From the NCBI GenBank assembly GCA_031277535.1, contig JAITMD010000006.1, forward strand, positions 248,001-312,000: a DNA stretch of 64,000 nt. Direction: 5' to 3'. Positions 49,743-59,587 of the stretch are shown in pieces (the stretch's first letter is position 1; each line of letters starts with the position of its first letter). The DNA is from Flavobacteriaceae bacterium (lineage in GTDB: Bacteria > Bacteroidota > Bacteroidia > Flavobacteriales > Flavobacteriaceae). The notes under the pieces are model-generated. The model saw nothing but the letters and a program-made list of their open reading frames with translations. It made no database searches and was not told the origin of the DNA. The translations under genes and the position numbers were made by a program.

Positions 49743-51080
49743 TTATCTTTCAAATAAAAGTCTTTGTCCATGGTGCATTTCATCTATAACACCATTGTTA
49801 TATACTAAATATCCATTGACAAAGGTATGAGTTATTTTTGAAGTAAATCTTTGTCCTTCTAATGGAGACCAACCACATTTATATAAAACATTTTCTTTAC
49901 TTACTTCCCAGTCAGCATTTACATCTACAATAGCAATATCTGCATGATATCCTTCTTTGATATAACCTCTTTTCTCTACTTGGAACAATATAGCAGGATT
50001 ATGAGCTGTTTTCTCTACAATCTTTTCAATCGAGATACGACCTTGTTTATGAGCCTCAAACAATGTTACTAAAGCATGCTGAACTAATGGCCCACCTGAT
50101 GGTGCACTTGCATAAGCTTTACTCTTTTCTTCTAAAGTATGTGGAGCATGATCTGTTGCAATAACATCAATTCTATCATCTAACAATGCTTTCCATAAAC
50201 CTTCTTTATCCTCTTCTGTTTTTACTGCAGGATTCCATTTGATAAAATTTCCTTTCACATCATAGTCTTTATCAGTAAACCATAAGTGGTGAACACATAC
50301 TTCTGCTGTGATCTTTTTATCTTTTAATGGAATGTCATTTCTAAACAATTCTGTTTCTTTAGCAGTAGAAACATGGAATACGTGTAATCTTGCCCCTGTT
50401 TTTTTAGCTAATTCAATAGCTTTAGAAGACGAAATATAGCAAGCCTCTTCACTGCGAATTATTGGATGATACTTTACAGGGATATCCTCTCCAAACTCTT
50501 CTTTATACTTAGCCAAATTAGCACGTATAGTTCCCTCGTCTTCTGCATGAACAGCGATTAACATAGATGTACTCGAAAATATCTTTTCTAATACCTCTTG
50601 ATTATCCACTAACATATTTCCTGTAGAAGAACCCAAAAACAACTTTATACCTGCAACGTTACAAGGATTAGTTTTTAGCACTTCTTTCAAGTTATCATTT
50701 GTACCTCCCATCATAAAAGAATAGTTTGCAAAAGACTTAGTAGAAGCTATTTGATATTTTTCTTCTAAAATTTCTTGTGTTACAGCATTAGGTACTGTAT
50801 TAGGTTGCTCAATAAAAGAGGTAATACCTCCTGCAATTGCAGCACGTGATTCTGTTCCAATATCTCCTTTATGTGTTAATCCAGGTTCTCTAAAATGTAC
50901 TTGATCATCTATCATTCCAGGAATCACATAATTCCCTGCTGCATCAACAACAGTTGTTCCTTCATTAACTTCAATGTGATTTGCAATTTTAGCAATCATT
51001 CCATCTTGAATTAAAAGGTCTCCTACAAAAATATCGCCTTCATTGACAATTTTTCCGTTTTTAATTACGTAGTTATTCAT
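49743..51080 (-). CDS. pyrC: Dihydroorotase
   Basis: Third step of pyrimidine synthesis, a metal-dependent amidohydrolase of 445 residues. It has FREPGLTHKGD (64-73), the carboxylated Lys in GIKLFLGSSTGNML (Lys146), AVHAEDE, HVFHVSTA and the late Asp in VIATDHAPHT. One oddity: the usual HxH metal motif at the first strand reads DDQVHFR, with Gln60 in place of the first His. It overlaps the glycosyltransferase gene by 1 bp on the same strand. Confidence 0.93.
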   Translation of the reverse strand: MNNYVIKNGKIVNEGDIFVGDLLIQDGMIAKIANHIEVNEGTTVVDAAGNYVIPGMIDDQVHFREPGLTHKGDIGTESRAAIAGGITSFIEQPNTVPNAVTQEILEEKYQIASTKSFANYSFMMGGTNDNLKEVLKTNPCNVAGIKLFLGSSTGNMLVDNQEVLEKIFSSTSMLIAVHAEDEGTIRANLAKYKEEFGEDIPVKYHPIIRSEEACYISSSKAIELAKKTGARLHVFHVSTAKETELFRNDIPLKDKKITAEVCVHHLWFTDKDYDVKGNFIKWNPAVKTEEDKEGLWKALLDDRIDVIATDHAPHTLEEKSKAYASAPSGGPLVQHALVTLFEAHKQGRISIEKIVEKTAHNPAILFQVEKRGYIKEGYHADIAIVDVNADWEVSKENVLYKCGWSPLEGQRFTSKITHTFVNGYLVYNNGVIDEMHHGQRLLFER

Positions 51081-51802
51081 TATAGTGTGTTAAGTAGTTT
51101 GCGTATACGAAGATTAATAACTCCAAATATTGCTTCCTTTATTATACCACCAGACATTTTGGATTGTCCTCTCGTACGATCCGTAAAAATAATAGGTACC
51201 TCTGTGATTGTAAAATTCTTAACATAAGTTCTATACTTCATTTCTATTTGAAAAGCATATCCTACGAAACGAATCTTTGTAAAGTCAATATTTTCTAAAA
51301 CATTTCTTGAAAAACAAACAAATCCAGCTGTAGTGTCTTTAATATTCATCCCTGTAATAAAGCGAACATAAATTGATGCACCATAAGATAGTAATACACG
51401 ACTTAGTGGCCAATTGACTACATTTACACCTGTCACATAACGTGACCCAATTACTAAACCATTATTCTTTTTACAGACTTCCAATAAACGAGGTAAATCT
51501 TTAGGATTATGAGAAAAGTCTGCATCCATTTCAAATATATAAAGATATTCTTTTTCTAATGCCCATTTAAATCCATCGACATAGGCTGTTCCAAGTCCAT
51601 TCTTTCCTTGTCGTTTTAATAAGAATAAAGTATTAGGATATTGTTGCTGTAGTTTAACAACCTCATCAGCAGTCCCATCAGGTGAGCTATCATCCACAAC
51701 CAAAACGTGAAAAGACTCAGGTAATGCTAAGACATTTTCAACAATTAAAGTAATGTTTTCAATCTCATTATATGTTGGTACAATGACAATTCCAGAATTC
51801 AT
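51080..51802 (-). CDS. Polyprenol monophosphomannose synthase-like glycosyltransferase (GT2)
   Basis: A 240-residue family 2 glycosyltransferase of the dolichol/polyprenol-phosphate-mannose synthase type. It shows VPTYNEIENI, VDDSSPDGTADEV, FEMDADFSHNPKDLP and RTRGQSKMSGGIIKEA. No C-terminal membrane domain is present, so it is the soluble form. It probably makes a polyprenyl-phosphate sugar for protein or cell-envelope glycosylation. It shares a transcript with pyrC and DUF4296. Confidence 0.92.
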   Translation of the reverse strand: MNSGIVIVPTYNEIENITLIVENVLALPESFHVLVVDDSSPDGTADEVVKLQQQYPNTLFLLKRQGKNGLGTAYVDGFKWALEKEYLYIFEMDADFSHNPKDLPRLLEVCKKNNGLVIGSRYVTGVNVVNWPLSRVLLSYGASIYVRFITGMNIKDTTAGFVCFSRNVLENIDFTKIRFVGYAFQIEMKYRTYVKNFTITEVPIIFTDRTRGQSKMSGGIIKEAIFGVINLRIRKLLNTL

Positions 51803-51891
51803 TTTGAGTTTGGTTTAGCCCCAAAATTAACCTTTTTTCAGAAACTTAATACATAAATAAAATACAAAGTAAATTAAACTTATTTTTTTAG

Positions 51892-51899
51892 TAATTTTG
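51892..51899 (+). promoter_or_regulatory. -7 element of the DUF4271-hemD unit
   Basis: TAATTTTG ends 8 bp before the ATG at 51908, implying a leader of only a few bases. Confidence 0.5.
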
Positions 51900-51907
51900 C
51901 GGACTAT

Positions 51908-52597
51908 ATGGATAATCTAATATTAATAGAACGTATGATACCTAACAAGGATTGGGCTACGGCTTTATTTTTGATAGGATTCTCTATTATAGCTATTAAC
52001 AAAACTGTATTTAGTGTACGTTTTGCAGAATTTACCAGATTAGCTTTCTCTAACAAGTATTTAAAAATATATAAAGACAATACAAACTTACGAAACAGTT
52101 TTACTTTATCATTTTTATTAATACAACTAATCTCCATTTCATTCTTTATCGAAATTTGCTTAAAATCGTTTGGTATAATAACAGATTATACACTTACTTC
52201 TTTTATTCAAATATTGAATTTCATTACTGTTTTTATTGTAGGCAAATATTGCATAGACAATATTATTGCTATAACTTTTGGTATAGAAGAATTTTCAGAT
52301 GCATTAAATTTGCAAAAAGCCACTTACCGAAATTACATAGGCATGGTCTTATTATGTATCAATACCATCCTTTTCTACAACAATATTGACAATAAAATTA
52401 TAGTAGGAGCAATTGCAATTACATTAATTGCAACAAATATCATACTATATATCATTTTTATGAAAAACAATCAAAAATCAATAATAAATAAGTTATTCTA
52501 TTTTATTTTGTATCTTTGCACCCTTGAAATAGCTCCTTATTTTTTATTGTATTTCTTTTTAGAAAATTATAGAGCATTATTAAGAATTCAACTATGA
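51908..52597 (+). CDS. DUF4271 membrane protein
   Basis: A 229-residue integral membrane protein with about six helices, of the DUF4271 family found in Bacteroidota. It starts MDNLILIERMIPNKDWATAL. Function unknown. It overlaps the uroporphyrinogen-III synthase gene by 4 bp (ATGA), which indicates translational coupling; this pairing is common in flavobacteria, so a link to haem or tetrapyrrole metabolism is possible but unproven. Confidence 0.88.
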   Translation: MDNLILIERMIPNKDWATALFLIGFSIIAINKTVFSVRFAEFTRLAFSNKYLKIYKDNTNLRNSFTLSFLLIQLISISFFIEICLKSFGIITDYTLTSFIQILNFITVFIVGKYCIDNIIAITFGIEEFSDALNLQKATYRNYIGMVLLCINTILFYNNIDNKIIVGAIAITLIATNIILYIIFMKNNQKSIINKLFYFILYLCTLEIAPYFLLYFFLENYRALLRIQL

Positions 52598-53337
52598 AAG
52601 TGAAAACAATTTTGGTTTCTCAACCAGAGCCTAAAGTAGAAAACTCTCCTTACTTTGAGATTGAACAAAAGTTCAAAGTGAAAATTGACTTTAGACCTTT
52701 CATTCATGTGGAAGGTGTTGAAGCAAAAGAAGTACGACACCAAAAGATTGACTTAAACAATTATACAGCAATTATACTTACCAGTAAAAACTCTGTAGAT
52801 CACTTTTTCCGTGTTGCTGAAGAAATGCGCTATAAAGTTCCTGAAACATTAAAATATTTTTGTCAATCAGAAGCTGTTGCATATTATTTACAAAAGTATG
52901 TTGTTTACCGTAAAAGAAAAATATACGTAGGGCAGAAAGACTTTGTCGAACTTGCTCCTCTTATTAAAAAATATAAAGACGAGAAGTTCTTACTTCCTGC
53001 ATCAGATCAATTAAATCATGATATTCCTGCTACACTAAACGATTTAAAAGTCGATTGGACACCAGGAACATTCTACAGAACAGTTATGAGTGATCTATCA
53101 GATTTAGCTGATGTAAAATATGATGTATTAGCTTTCTTTAGTCCAACAGGTATTAAATCATTATTTAAGAATTTCCCTGATTTTAGCCAAGATAATACTC
53201 GCATAGCTGTATTTGGTACTTCTACACAAAAAGAAGCCTTAGATCACGGTTTACGTGTTGATATCATGGCTCCATCACCTGAAGCTCCATCTATGACAAT
53301 GGCTCTTGAAAAATATATTCAAAAAGCAAACAAATAG
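52594..53337 (+). CDS. hemD: Uroporphyrinogen-III synthase (HemD)
   Basis: Closes the tetrapyrrole ring in haem synthesis. The 247-residue protein has the two-lobed HemD layout, visible as TILVSQPEP, IDLNNYTAIILTSKNSVDHF near 50, and YDVLAFFSPTGIKSLF near 180, the region with the most recognisable conservation. HemD sequences are very variable, so the call rests on these patches. It overlaps the DUF4271 gene and is closed by a hairpin. Confidence 0.9.
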   Translation: MKVKTILVSQPEPKVENSPYFEIEQKFKVKIDFRPFIHVEGVEAKEVRHQKIDLNNYTAIILTSKNSVDHFFRVAEEMRYKVPETLKYFCQSEAVAYYLQKYVVYRKRKIYVGQKDFVELAPLIKKYKDEKFLLPASDQLNHDIPATLNDLKVDWTPGTFYRTVMSDLSDLADVKYDVLAFFSPTGIKSLFKNFPDFSQDNTRIAVFGTSTQKEALDHGLRVDIMAPSPEAPSMTMALEKYIQKANK

Positions 53338-53348
53338 ATTAAAAATAC

Positions 53349-53377
53349 AAAACCTCCTTTTAAAAGGAGGTTTTTTT
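53349..53377 (+). terminator. Terminator of the DUF4271-hemD unit
   Basis: AAAACCTCCTTT / AAAGGAGGTTTT around TA, followed by T. Confidence 0.9.
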
Positions 53378-53404
53378 ATTTCTTCACTTTTTTCGATATA
53401 GACA

Positions 53405-53435
53405 TAAAAAAAGGGAAGTTATAAAACTCCCCTTT
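53405..53435 (-). terminator. Terminator of pckA
   Basis: AAAGGG-a-AGTT pairs with AACT-c-CCCTTT (one mismatch); the A-run at 53405-53412 is the U-tract on the minus strand. Confidence 0.8.
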
Positions 53436-53458
53436 CTATAATATTACATTTTATACTC

Positions 53459-55078
53459 TTATAATTGAGGTCCAGCAGCTACTAAAGCTTTACCTTCTTC
53501 ATTATTTGAATATAAATGGAAATTCTCTATAAATAATCCAGCTAATTCTTTCGCTTTTTCTTCCCATTCAGAAGCATCAGCATAAGTATTACGAGGGTCT
53601 AAAATATTTGTATCTACTCCTTCTAAAGCTGTTGGTACTGCAAAGTTATAAACAGGAACAATAGTCGTTTCTGCATCCTCAATAGAACCATCCAAGATAC
53701 GATCGATAATAGCACGCGTATCTTTAATAGAAATACGTTTACCAGTACCATTCCATCCTGTATTTACCATATATGCAGTAGCATTGTGCTCTTCCATTTT
53801 CTTCACTAACTCTTTTCCGTATTGAGTTGGATGTAATGACAAGAATGCTTTACCAAAACAAGCAGAGAATGTCGGTTCTGGTTTAGTAACTCCACGCTCT
53901 GTACCAGCTAATTTAGCAGTAAATCCAGATAAGAAGTAATATTTCGTTTGCTCAGGTGTCAATTTAGAAACTGGTGGCATTACACCAAAAGCATCTGCAG
54001 TTAAGAAGATAACCTTAGTTGCATGTCCTGCTTTAGAAATAGGTTTAACAATGTTATCAATATGGTTGATTGGGTAAGAAACACGTGTATTTTGTGTTAC
54101 AGAACCATCATTAAAATCAATAACACCACTTGCATCAACAGTAACGTTTTCTAATAAAGCGTCACGGCGAATAGCCCCATAAATATCTGGTTCGTTTTCT
54201 TGACTTAAATTAATTGTTTTTGCATAACAACCTCCTTCAAAGTTGAACACTCCTTCATCATCCCATCCGTGCTCATCATCTCCAATTAACTCACGTTTTG
54301 GATCTGTTGATAAAGTTGTTTTACCTGTTCCAGATAATCCGAAGAATACAGCAACATCACCATCTTTACCTTTATTAGCAGAACAGTGCATAGAAGCCAT
54401 TCCTTGAAGTGGTAGATAATAGTTCATCATAGAGAACATACCTTTCTTCATTTCACCACCATACCAAGTACCTCCAATCACTTGGATTTTCTCAGTTAAG
54501 TTGAAAGCAACATAAACTTCAGAGTTTAAGTTATATTCTTTATACTCTTTAAATGAAGTTTTTGATCCGTTCATAACAACGAAATCAGGTTCTCCAAAAT
54601 TAGCTAACTCTTCTTCTGTTGGACGAATAAACATATTCGTTACAAAATGAGCTTGCCATGCTACTTCCATAATAAATCTCACTTTTAAGCGAGTATTATC
54701 GTTTGCTCCACAGAAAGCATCAACAACATACAACTTCTTCGCAGATAATTGTTTTACTGTAGTTTCTTTTAAAGCCTCCCAAGTCTTTTGATCAATAGGT
54801 TTATTGTCATTTGGAGATTCTGGGCTATTCCACCATACTGTATTTTCAGTTACAGCGTCTTTTACGATATATTTATCTTTAGGAGAACGACCAGTAAATT
54901 CACCAGTCATTACGTTTACAGCCCCAAGTTCTGTAACTTGTCCTTTCTCATATCCTTGTAATGAAGGATCTGTTTCTTCTTTATATAAAACGTCGTATGA
55001 AGGGTTATAAATTACTTCTACAACATCTTTAATACCATATTTCTCAAGTGAAAGTGATGCCAAAATATCCATTTTCAT
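53459..55078 (-). CDS. pckA: Phosphoenolpyruvate carboxykinase (ATP)
   Basis: Gluconeogenic enzyme turning oxaloacetate into phosphoenolpyruvate. The 539-residue protein has [10 protein letters not shown] near 64, the metal/PEP region [19 protein letters not shown], the ATP P-loop [11 protein letters not shown] near 246 and the kinase-2 region LIGDDEHGW. It has a promoter (TTG-21-TAAGTTTG) 29 bp upstream. The Met at residue 3 is an alternative start. Confidence 0.98.
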   Translation of the reverse strand: MKMDILASLSLEKYGIKDVVEVIYNPSYDVLYKEETDPSLQGYEKGQVTELGAVNVMTGEFTGRSPKDKYIVKDAVTENTVWWNSPESPNDNKPIDQKTWEALKETTVKQLSAKKLYVVDAFCGANDNTRLKVRFIMEVAWQAHFVTNMFIRPTEEELANFGEPDFVVMNGSKTSFKEYKEYNLNSEVYVAFNLTEKIQVIGGTWYGGEMKKGMFSMMNYYLPLQGMASMHCSANKGKDGDVAVFFGLSGTGKTTLSTDPKRELIGDDEHGWDDEGVFNFEGGCYAKTINLSQENEPDIYGAIRRDALLENVTVDASGVIDFNDGSVTQNTRVSYPINHIDNIVKPISKAGHATKVIFLTADAFGVMPPVSKLTPEQTKYYFLSGFTAKLAGTERGVTKPEPTFSACFGKAFLSLHPTQYGKELVKKMEEHNATAYMVNTGWNGTGKRISIKDTRAIIDRILDGSIEDAETTIVPVYNFAVPTALEGVDTNILDPRNTYADASEWEEKAKELAGLFIENFHLYSNNEEGKALVAAGPQL

Positions 55079-55106
55079 TATGTTACGTTGTGTATTAATT
55101 TGTTTG

Positions 55107-55138
55107 CAAACTTAAATATAAATTTAATATCTAATCAA
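55107..55138 (-). promoter_or_regulatory. Promoter of pckA
   Basis: Minus-strand TTG (55136-55138), 21 bp, TAAGTTTG (55107-55114). Confidence 0.6.
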
Positions 55139-55145
55139 AAAAAAA

Positions 55146-55541
55146 CTATTTAATCTCTTTTCTATTCTTTAAAGCTTGTATACCTGCCGTCAACCAAGCA
55201 ATTATAAGCAATAACCCTCCTATAGGAGTTATAGGCCCTATAAAACGTAAATTAATGCTTATCAAATCTTTAAGTGTTAGAATATAAATTGAGCCTGAAA
55301 AAAACAATATACCTAATACTACTAAGATTGTTATATTCTTCTTCACTTTATCCGTAAAAAAACCACATATTCCCACAAATAATAAGAAAAATGCATGGTA
55401 CATTTGATACCTAACTCCTACTTCAAAAGTAGCTACTTGAGCTTCACTTACTATACTTTTTAGTCCGTGTGCACCATAAGCACCAAAACAAACACCCAAT
55501 GCTCCAAGTAGAGCTCCTGTAAAAATAACTTGACGACTCAT
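55146..55541 (-). CDS. DUF423 (YgdD-like) membrane protein
   Basis: A 131-residue protein with four membrane segments. The DUF423 signature is GALLGALGVCFGAYGAHGLK at the start, followed by YQMYHAFFLLFVGI. Function unknown in the family. The frame is open to 55589, but a TATATTTG promoter element at 55555-55562 falls inside that extension, and MSRQVIFTG at 55541 matches the family N-terminus. Confidence 0.9.
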   Translation of the reverse strand: MSRQVIFTGALLGALGVCFGAYGAHGLKSIVSEAQVATFEVGVRYQMYHAFFLLFVGICGFFTDKVKKNITILVVLGILFFSGSIYILTLKDLISINLRFIGPITPIGGLLLIIAWLTAGIQALKNRKEIK

Positions 55542-55554
55542 ATTAGTTTTCTTA

Positions 55555-55562
55555 CAAATATA
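55555..55562 (-). promoter_or_regulatory. -7 element of the DUF423 gene
   Basis: TATATTTG on the minus strand, 13 bp before the ATG at 55541; it settles the start codon. Confidence 0.55.
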
Positions 55563-55662
55563 CACTTTCTGCGACAATTTAACATCCAAACATTTTACGC
55601 AAAACGTTTTAATAGACGATAGTATTTATTACATTCGTAAGACCAAAAAGAAACAATTAATT

Positions 55663-57006
55663 ATGAAAACAGAAATTTTAATAGTAGGCGCTGGTCGTTC
55701 AGCATCTTCTTCAATAAAATATCTATTAGAAAAATCAACAGAAGAGAACTTACATCTAACTATAGGAGATCTTTCTCTTGAGTTAGCTCAAAAAAAAGCA
55801 ATGGGCCATCCCAATGCAACTGCCATTCAATTAGATCTATTTGATGATACTTCACGTAGAAAATACGTCGAACAAGCCGATTTAGTAATTTCTATGTTAC
55901 CTGCTGCTTTACACATTGAATTAGCAAAAGACTGTGTCACATTCAAAAAACATATGGTAACAGCTTCTTACATCAGTCCTGCAATGGCTGAATTAGATGA
56001 AGAAGTAAAAAAGAATAATCTTGTTTTTATGAATGAGATTGGTTTAGACCCAGGTATTGACCATATGAGTGCGATGAAGATTATTCACGAAATAAAGAAA
56101 AAAGGAGGAAAAGTAACTTCTTTTGAATCTTTTTGTGGAGGTTTAATTGCTCCTGAATCTGACGATAATCTTTGGAACTACAAATTCACATGGAACCCTC
56201 GTAATGTTGTCTTAGCCGCTCAAGGAGGTGCAGCAAAATTCTTACAAGAAGGAGAATACAAGTACATTCCTTACAATAAAGTATTTCGAAGAACAGAATT
56301 TTTAGACCTTCCAGTATATGGTAAATTCGAAGCATATGCCAATAGAGATTCTTTAAAGTATCAACATATTTATGGTTTAGAAGATGCCAAAACAGTCTTT
56401 AGAGGAACAATAAGAAGAGTAGGTTATTCCCGCGCTTGGAATTTATTTGTAGAATTAGGTGTTACAGATGATACATACGTAATTGATAATTCTGAATATA
56501 TGTCATATCGTGAATTCATTAATCTTTATCTTCCTTACTCTCCTACTGAAACAGTAGAAACTAAATTAAGATTAGCATTGAATATAGAACAAGATGATAC
56601 TGTATGGGATAAATTAGTTGAACTTGATATTTTTAGTGCTACAAAAAAAATAGGATTAAAGAATGCTACTCCTGCACAAATAGTTGAAAAAATATTATCT
56701 GATAGTTGGACTTTAGCAGACAATGACAAAGATATGATTGTGATGTATCACAAGATTGGTTACGAACAACAGGGAGTAAGAAAACAAATAAACTCTTCTA
56801 TGTTTTGTATTGGAGATGATCAAACATATACTGCTATGGCAAAAACTGTAGGTTTACCTTTAGCTATTGCGGCTTTAAAGATAGTTAAAGGGCAGATTAC
56901 TAAACCAGGAGTTCAAATGCCTATTGAAGAAGATATTTATCTTCCAATATTAAAAGAATTAGAACAAAATGGCATTGTATTTCAAGAAGAAGAAATAACA
57001 CTCTAA
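55663..57006 (+). CDS. Saccharopine dehydrogenase-like protein
   Basis: A 447-residue NAD(P)-dependent enzyme: nucleotide motif VGAGRSASSSIKYL (8-21), then the saccharopine dehydrogenase fold with NEIGLDPGIDHMSAMK near 124-139 and FCGGLIAPESDDNLWNYKFTWNPRNV (described at ~160-185). Such proteins split or form saccharopine in lysine metabolism, though bacterial members can act on other substrates. No lysine genes adjoin it. Single gene with a hairpin terminator. Confidence 0.92.
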   Translation: MKTEILIVGAGRSASSSIKYLLEKSTEENLHLTIGDLSLELAQKKAMGHPNATAIQLDLFDDTSRRKYVEQADLVISMLPAALHIELAKDCVTFKKHMVTASYISPAMAELDEEVKKNNLVFMNEIGLDPGIDHMSAMKIIHEIKKKGGKVTSFESFCGGLIAPESDDNLWNYKFTWNPRNVVLAAQGGAAKFLQEGEYKYIPYNKVFRRTEFLDLPVYGKFEAYANRDSLKYQHIYGLEDAKTVFRGTIRRVGYSRAWNLFVELGVTDDTYVIDNSEYMSYREFINLYLPYSPTETVETKLRLALNIEQDDTVWDKLVELDIFSATKKIGLKNATPAQIVEKILSDSWTLADNDKDMIVMYHKIGYEQQGVRKQINSSMFCIGDDQTYTAMAKTVGLPLAIAALKIVKGQITKPGVQMPIEEDIYLPILKELEQNGIVFQEEEITL

Positions 57007-57025
57007 TAGAGTTTCAAATAAAATT

Positions 57026-57062
57026 AAGCGAGGTGTATTAAGTCAAACACTTCGCTTTTTTT
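57026..57062 (+). terminator. Terminator after the saccharopine dehydrogenase-like gene
   Basis: AAGCGAGGTGT (57026-57036) pairs with ACACTTCGCTT (57047-57057) with one G-U pair, followed by T. Confidence 0.85.
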
Positions 57063-57084
57063 ATACCAATACATCTTATTCTAT

Positions 57085-58770
57085 TTATTTTGGAATAGAG
57101 GCAATTAATTTCTTTGTATAGGCAGTAGTTGGTGATCGATATACTTCATCTACTTCTCCCATTTCTTCAATCTTTCCTTTATTCATCACCAACACATTAT
57201 CAGATATATATTTCACAACAGCCAAATCATGTGAAATAAAAATATAAGTAAATTTAAAATCTTCCTTTAACTCATTCAATAAGTTCAAGACCTGTGCTTG
57301 TACTGAAATATCTAAAGCAGAAACAGATTCATCGCAAATTACCAGTTTAGGTTGCACCGCAATCGTTCGTGCTATTCCAATACGTTGTCTTTGTCCTCCA
57401 GAAAACTCATGAGGATACTTAGTAAAAGCTTGCTCATCCAACCCTACACGCTCAAGTAATTCAATCACACGATTGCGACGTTCTTTTTTAGAACCAAACA
57501 AACCATGTACTTCCATAGGTTCCATAATAGCCTCTCCTACGGTCAGTTTAGGATTTAATGAAGAATATGGATCTTGAAAAATAATTTGAATGTCTTTACG
57601 TAAAGTACGTAATTCTTTGGAAGAAAGTTTAGTTATGTCTTTTCCTCTAAACAAAATCTCTCCAGCAGTAGCTCTATCCAACTGTAAAATAGTATTCCCT
57701 AAAGTAGACTTTCCACATCCACTTTCTCCTACAAGCCCTAAGGTTTCTCCCTCATATACCGCAAAGTTAATATCGGTCAAAGCTCTAAATGCTTTACTTC
57801 CAAACAATCCAACATGAGAGATATAATCTTTCACTACTCCTTTTACTTCCAAAAGAGGAGTAGTACTATACAACTTTTGATGCCATGCCTCACGCATTTC
57901 TGTAGTTACCACCTCAGTTACTGGGTTACCTTCAATAAAATCTTGTATCGTAGGCAATCGCTTTAACCGAATATCTATTGCTGGTCGAGAAGCAATTAAT
58001 GCTTGCGTATAAAGTTCTTTTGGGTGATTAAAGATTGATGACGAAGTACCCTGTTCAACAATTTCTCCTTTATACATCACCAATACACGATCCGAAACAG
58101 AAGAGACTAAACTTAAATCATGAGAAATAAACATCATACTCATTTTCGTCTCACTCTGAATTTCTTTCAACAATAAAATAATTTCTTTTTGGACAGTTAC
58201 ATCCAGTGCAGTAGTAGGTTCATCAGCAATCAACAACTCTGGTTTACAAGAAATAGCCATAGCAATCATTACACGTTGCTTCTGTCCTCCTGATATTTGA
58301 TGAGGATACTTTTGATAAACTTCCTCTGGATTAGGTAGTTTTACTTTTTCAAACAAATTAAGAACTTCTTGTTTAATTTGTTTTTTAGATAATGTAGTAT
58401 GTTGAGACAACATTTCTGCCACTTGATCACCACAACGCAACGTAGGATTTAAAGCTGTCATTGGTTCCTGAAAAATCATAGCAATGCGCTTTCCTCTCCA
58501 TTGTTGAAAAGACTTTTCATCCTTACCTACTAATTCTTCTCCCTTAAAGAGAATACTACCTTGGGCAATTCGACTATTTTTAGGAGACAACAATCCCATT
58601 AATGCCAATGAAGTAACTGATTTACCTGAACCTGATTCTCCTACAATACCAAGAATCTCATTTTCGGCAATACAAAAACTACTATTTACAATAACTGTTT
58701 TCCAAGTTTTCTCTTGAAGAAAATCAACTTGTAAATGTTTTACTTCTAAAAGTGGTGCAATTGTACTCAT
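57085..58770 (-). CDS. ABC transporter, duplicated ATP-binding protein (oligopeptide type)
   Basis: A 561-residue fusion of two ABC ATPases of the Dpp/Opp class. The first half has [16 protein letters not shown] (Walker A), [13 protein letters not shown] and [12 protein letters not shown]. The second has [28 protein letters not shown] and [12 protein letters not shown]. This DppDF-like fusion should energise peptide or similar uptake, but no permease or binding protein lies next to it in this window. Its -7 element is at 58806-58813, and a 16-bp inverted repeat lies just beyond it. Confidence 0.95.
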   Translation of the reverse strand: MSTIAPLLEVKHLQVDFLQEKTWKTVIVNSSFCIAENEILGIVGESGSGKSVTSLALMGLLSPKNSRIAQGSILFKGEELVGKDEKSFQQWRGKRIAMIFQEPMTALNPTLRCGDQVAEMLSQHTTLSKKQIKQEVLNLFEKVKLPNPEEVYQKYPHQISGGQKQRVMIAMAISCKPELLIADEPTTALDVTVQKEIILLLKEIQSETKMSMMFISHDLSLVSSVSDRVLVMYKGEIVEQGTSSSIFNHPKELYTQALIASRPAIDIRLKRLPTIQDFIEGNPVTEVVTTEMREAWHQKLYSTTPLLEVKGVVKDYISHVGLFGSKAFRALTDINFAVYEGETLGLVGESGCGKSTLGNTILQLDRATAGEILFRGKDITKLSSKELRTLRKDIQIIFQDPYSSLNPKLTVGEAIMEPMEVHGLFGSKKERRNRVIELLERVGLDEQAFTKYPHEFSGGQRQRIGIARTIAVQPKLVICDESVSALDISVQAQVLNLLNELKEDFKFTYIFISHDLAVVKYISDNVLVMNKGKIEEMGEVDEVYRSPTTAYTKKLIASIPK

Positions 58771-58805
58771 TTATTTTTACGTTGTCCAATATCTATCCTT
58801 ACAAA

Positions 58806-58813
58806 CAAAAGTA
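58806..58813 (-). promoter_or_regulatory. -7 element of the ABC ATPase gene
   Basis: TACTTTTG on the minus strand, 35 bp before the ATG. Confidence 0.5.
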
Positions 58814-58822
58814 AGATAATAA

Positions 58823-58871
58823 TTGTGATTTAGTATAGCTCAATTTTGTAATACACTATACTAAATCACAA
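58823..58871. repeat. Perfect 16-bp inverted repeat between osmC-like and ABC genes
   Basis: TTGTGATTTAGTATAG (58823-58838) and its exact complement (58856-58871) around a 17-nt spacer. No U-run follows on either strand. It may act as an operator over the ABC promoter's upstream half, end the osmC transcript, or be a small dispersed repeat. Confidence 0.85.
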
Positions 58872-58894
58872 CTAAATATATTGGATCTAACATA

Positions 58895-59347
58895 CTATGC
58901 TACATTTACTTGGTCATATTCCTTAACCAATGTAACAATGGTAGGAGTTTTTTCTTTAAAAATTGTAAATACTGGACAAGCCAATTTTACAGCATCAATC
59001 CATTCTTTCAGCACAATAATTGATGCTGGTGTAGATGGCTTAACAATTACCTCAATCTTTTTAAACTGCTCTACTGAAAACGCGTCTTCTACAACAGCTC
59101 CTTTCAGCACGCCACTCACTTCAATTTGAATTGATTTTAAATCTAATCCTAATGTATTACCCAATAAATTACCTACTGCGTGAATACTTCCTGCCAACTT
59201 AGCTAAGATTAATTCTTCTGAATTAGCACTTACATCTCTTACTAACTCTTTTCCATCTTTTACGGTGAAAGAAAAGTTAGCAGTTTTTACTGCGAATTGA
59301 CTTTCTCTTGCAGAAAAGCCTAATACTTTCACTACTCTTTGTTCCAT
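58895..59347 (-). CDS. OsmC family protein lacking the peroxidatic Cys
   Basis: A 150-residue OsmC/Ohr-fold protein. Working members reduce organic hydroperoxides with two Cys. Here the first site reads SEELILAKLAGSIHAVG, with Ser54 where the peroxidatic Cys is expected. The second, Cys124 in VKLACPVFTI, is kept. It may therefore not be a peroxidase; a binding or structural role is possible. The upstream region carries two short ORFs each followed by a hairpin terminator, so expression may be controlled by attenuation. Confidence 0.85.
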   Translation of the reverse strand: MEQRVVKVLGFSARESQFAVKTANFSFTVKDGKELVRDVSANSEELILAKLAGSIHAVGNLLGNTLGLDLKSIQIEVSGVLKGAVVEDAFSVEQFKKIEVIVKPSTPASIIVLKEWIDAVKLACPVFTIFKEKTPTIVTLVKEYDQVNVA

Positions 59348-59390
59348 TTCTGTTTTTACTTTTTTAAATTAATTACTCTACTTTTTATTC

Positions 59391-59432
59391 AAAAAAAAAG
59401 TCCTTTTGGTATTTGTGCTACCAAAAGGACTT
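59391..59432 (-). terminator. Terminator or attenuator T1 in front of the osmC-like gene
   Basis: Perfect 14-bp stem 59398-59411 / 59419-59432 (AAGTCCTTTTGGTA / TACCAAAAGGACTT) with a U-tract on the minus strand, only ~45 bp upstream of the osmC start. Confidence 0.85.
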
Positions 59433-59476
59433 CTATAATTCACTTTCTTACTATTACAAGAAAACAAGCTATAACA

Positions 59477-59566
59477 TCAGTTTAGGCAACACACAAAGTC
59501 TGTATGCAAGGTACACATCCACTTATAATAAGGCGACTTAGCGTTAAAAATGACAAACTGATTCAT
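59477..59566 (-). CDS. Short leader ORF 1 upstream of osmC-like gene (29 aa)
   Basis: ATG at 59566 to TGA at 59477, encoding MNQFVIFNAKSPYYKWMCTL followed by HTDFVCCLN. Three Cys are present, two of them adjacent near the end. The terminator T1 follows 44 nt later and then osmC. The layout resembles an attenuator leader; translation is not shown and it may be chance. Confidence 0.35.
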   Translation of the reverse strand: MNQFVIFNAKSPYYKWMCTLHTDFVCCLN

Positions 59567-59587
59567 TACTTTCTTGTTTAAATTATT

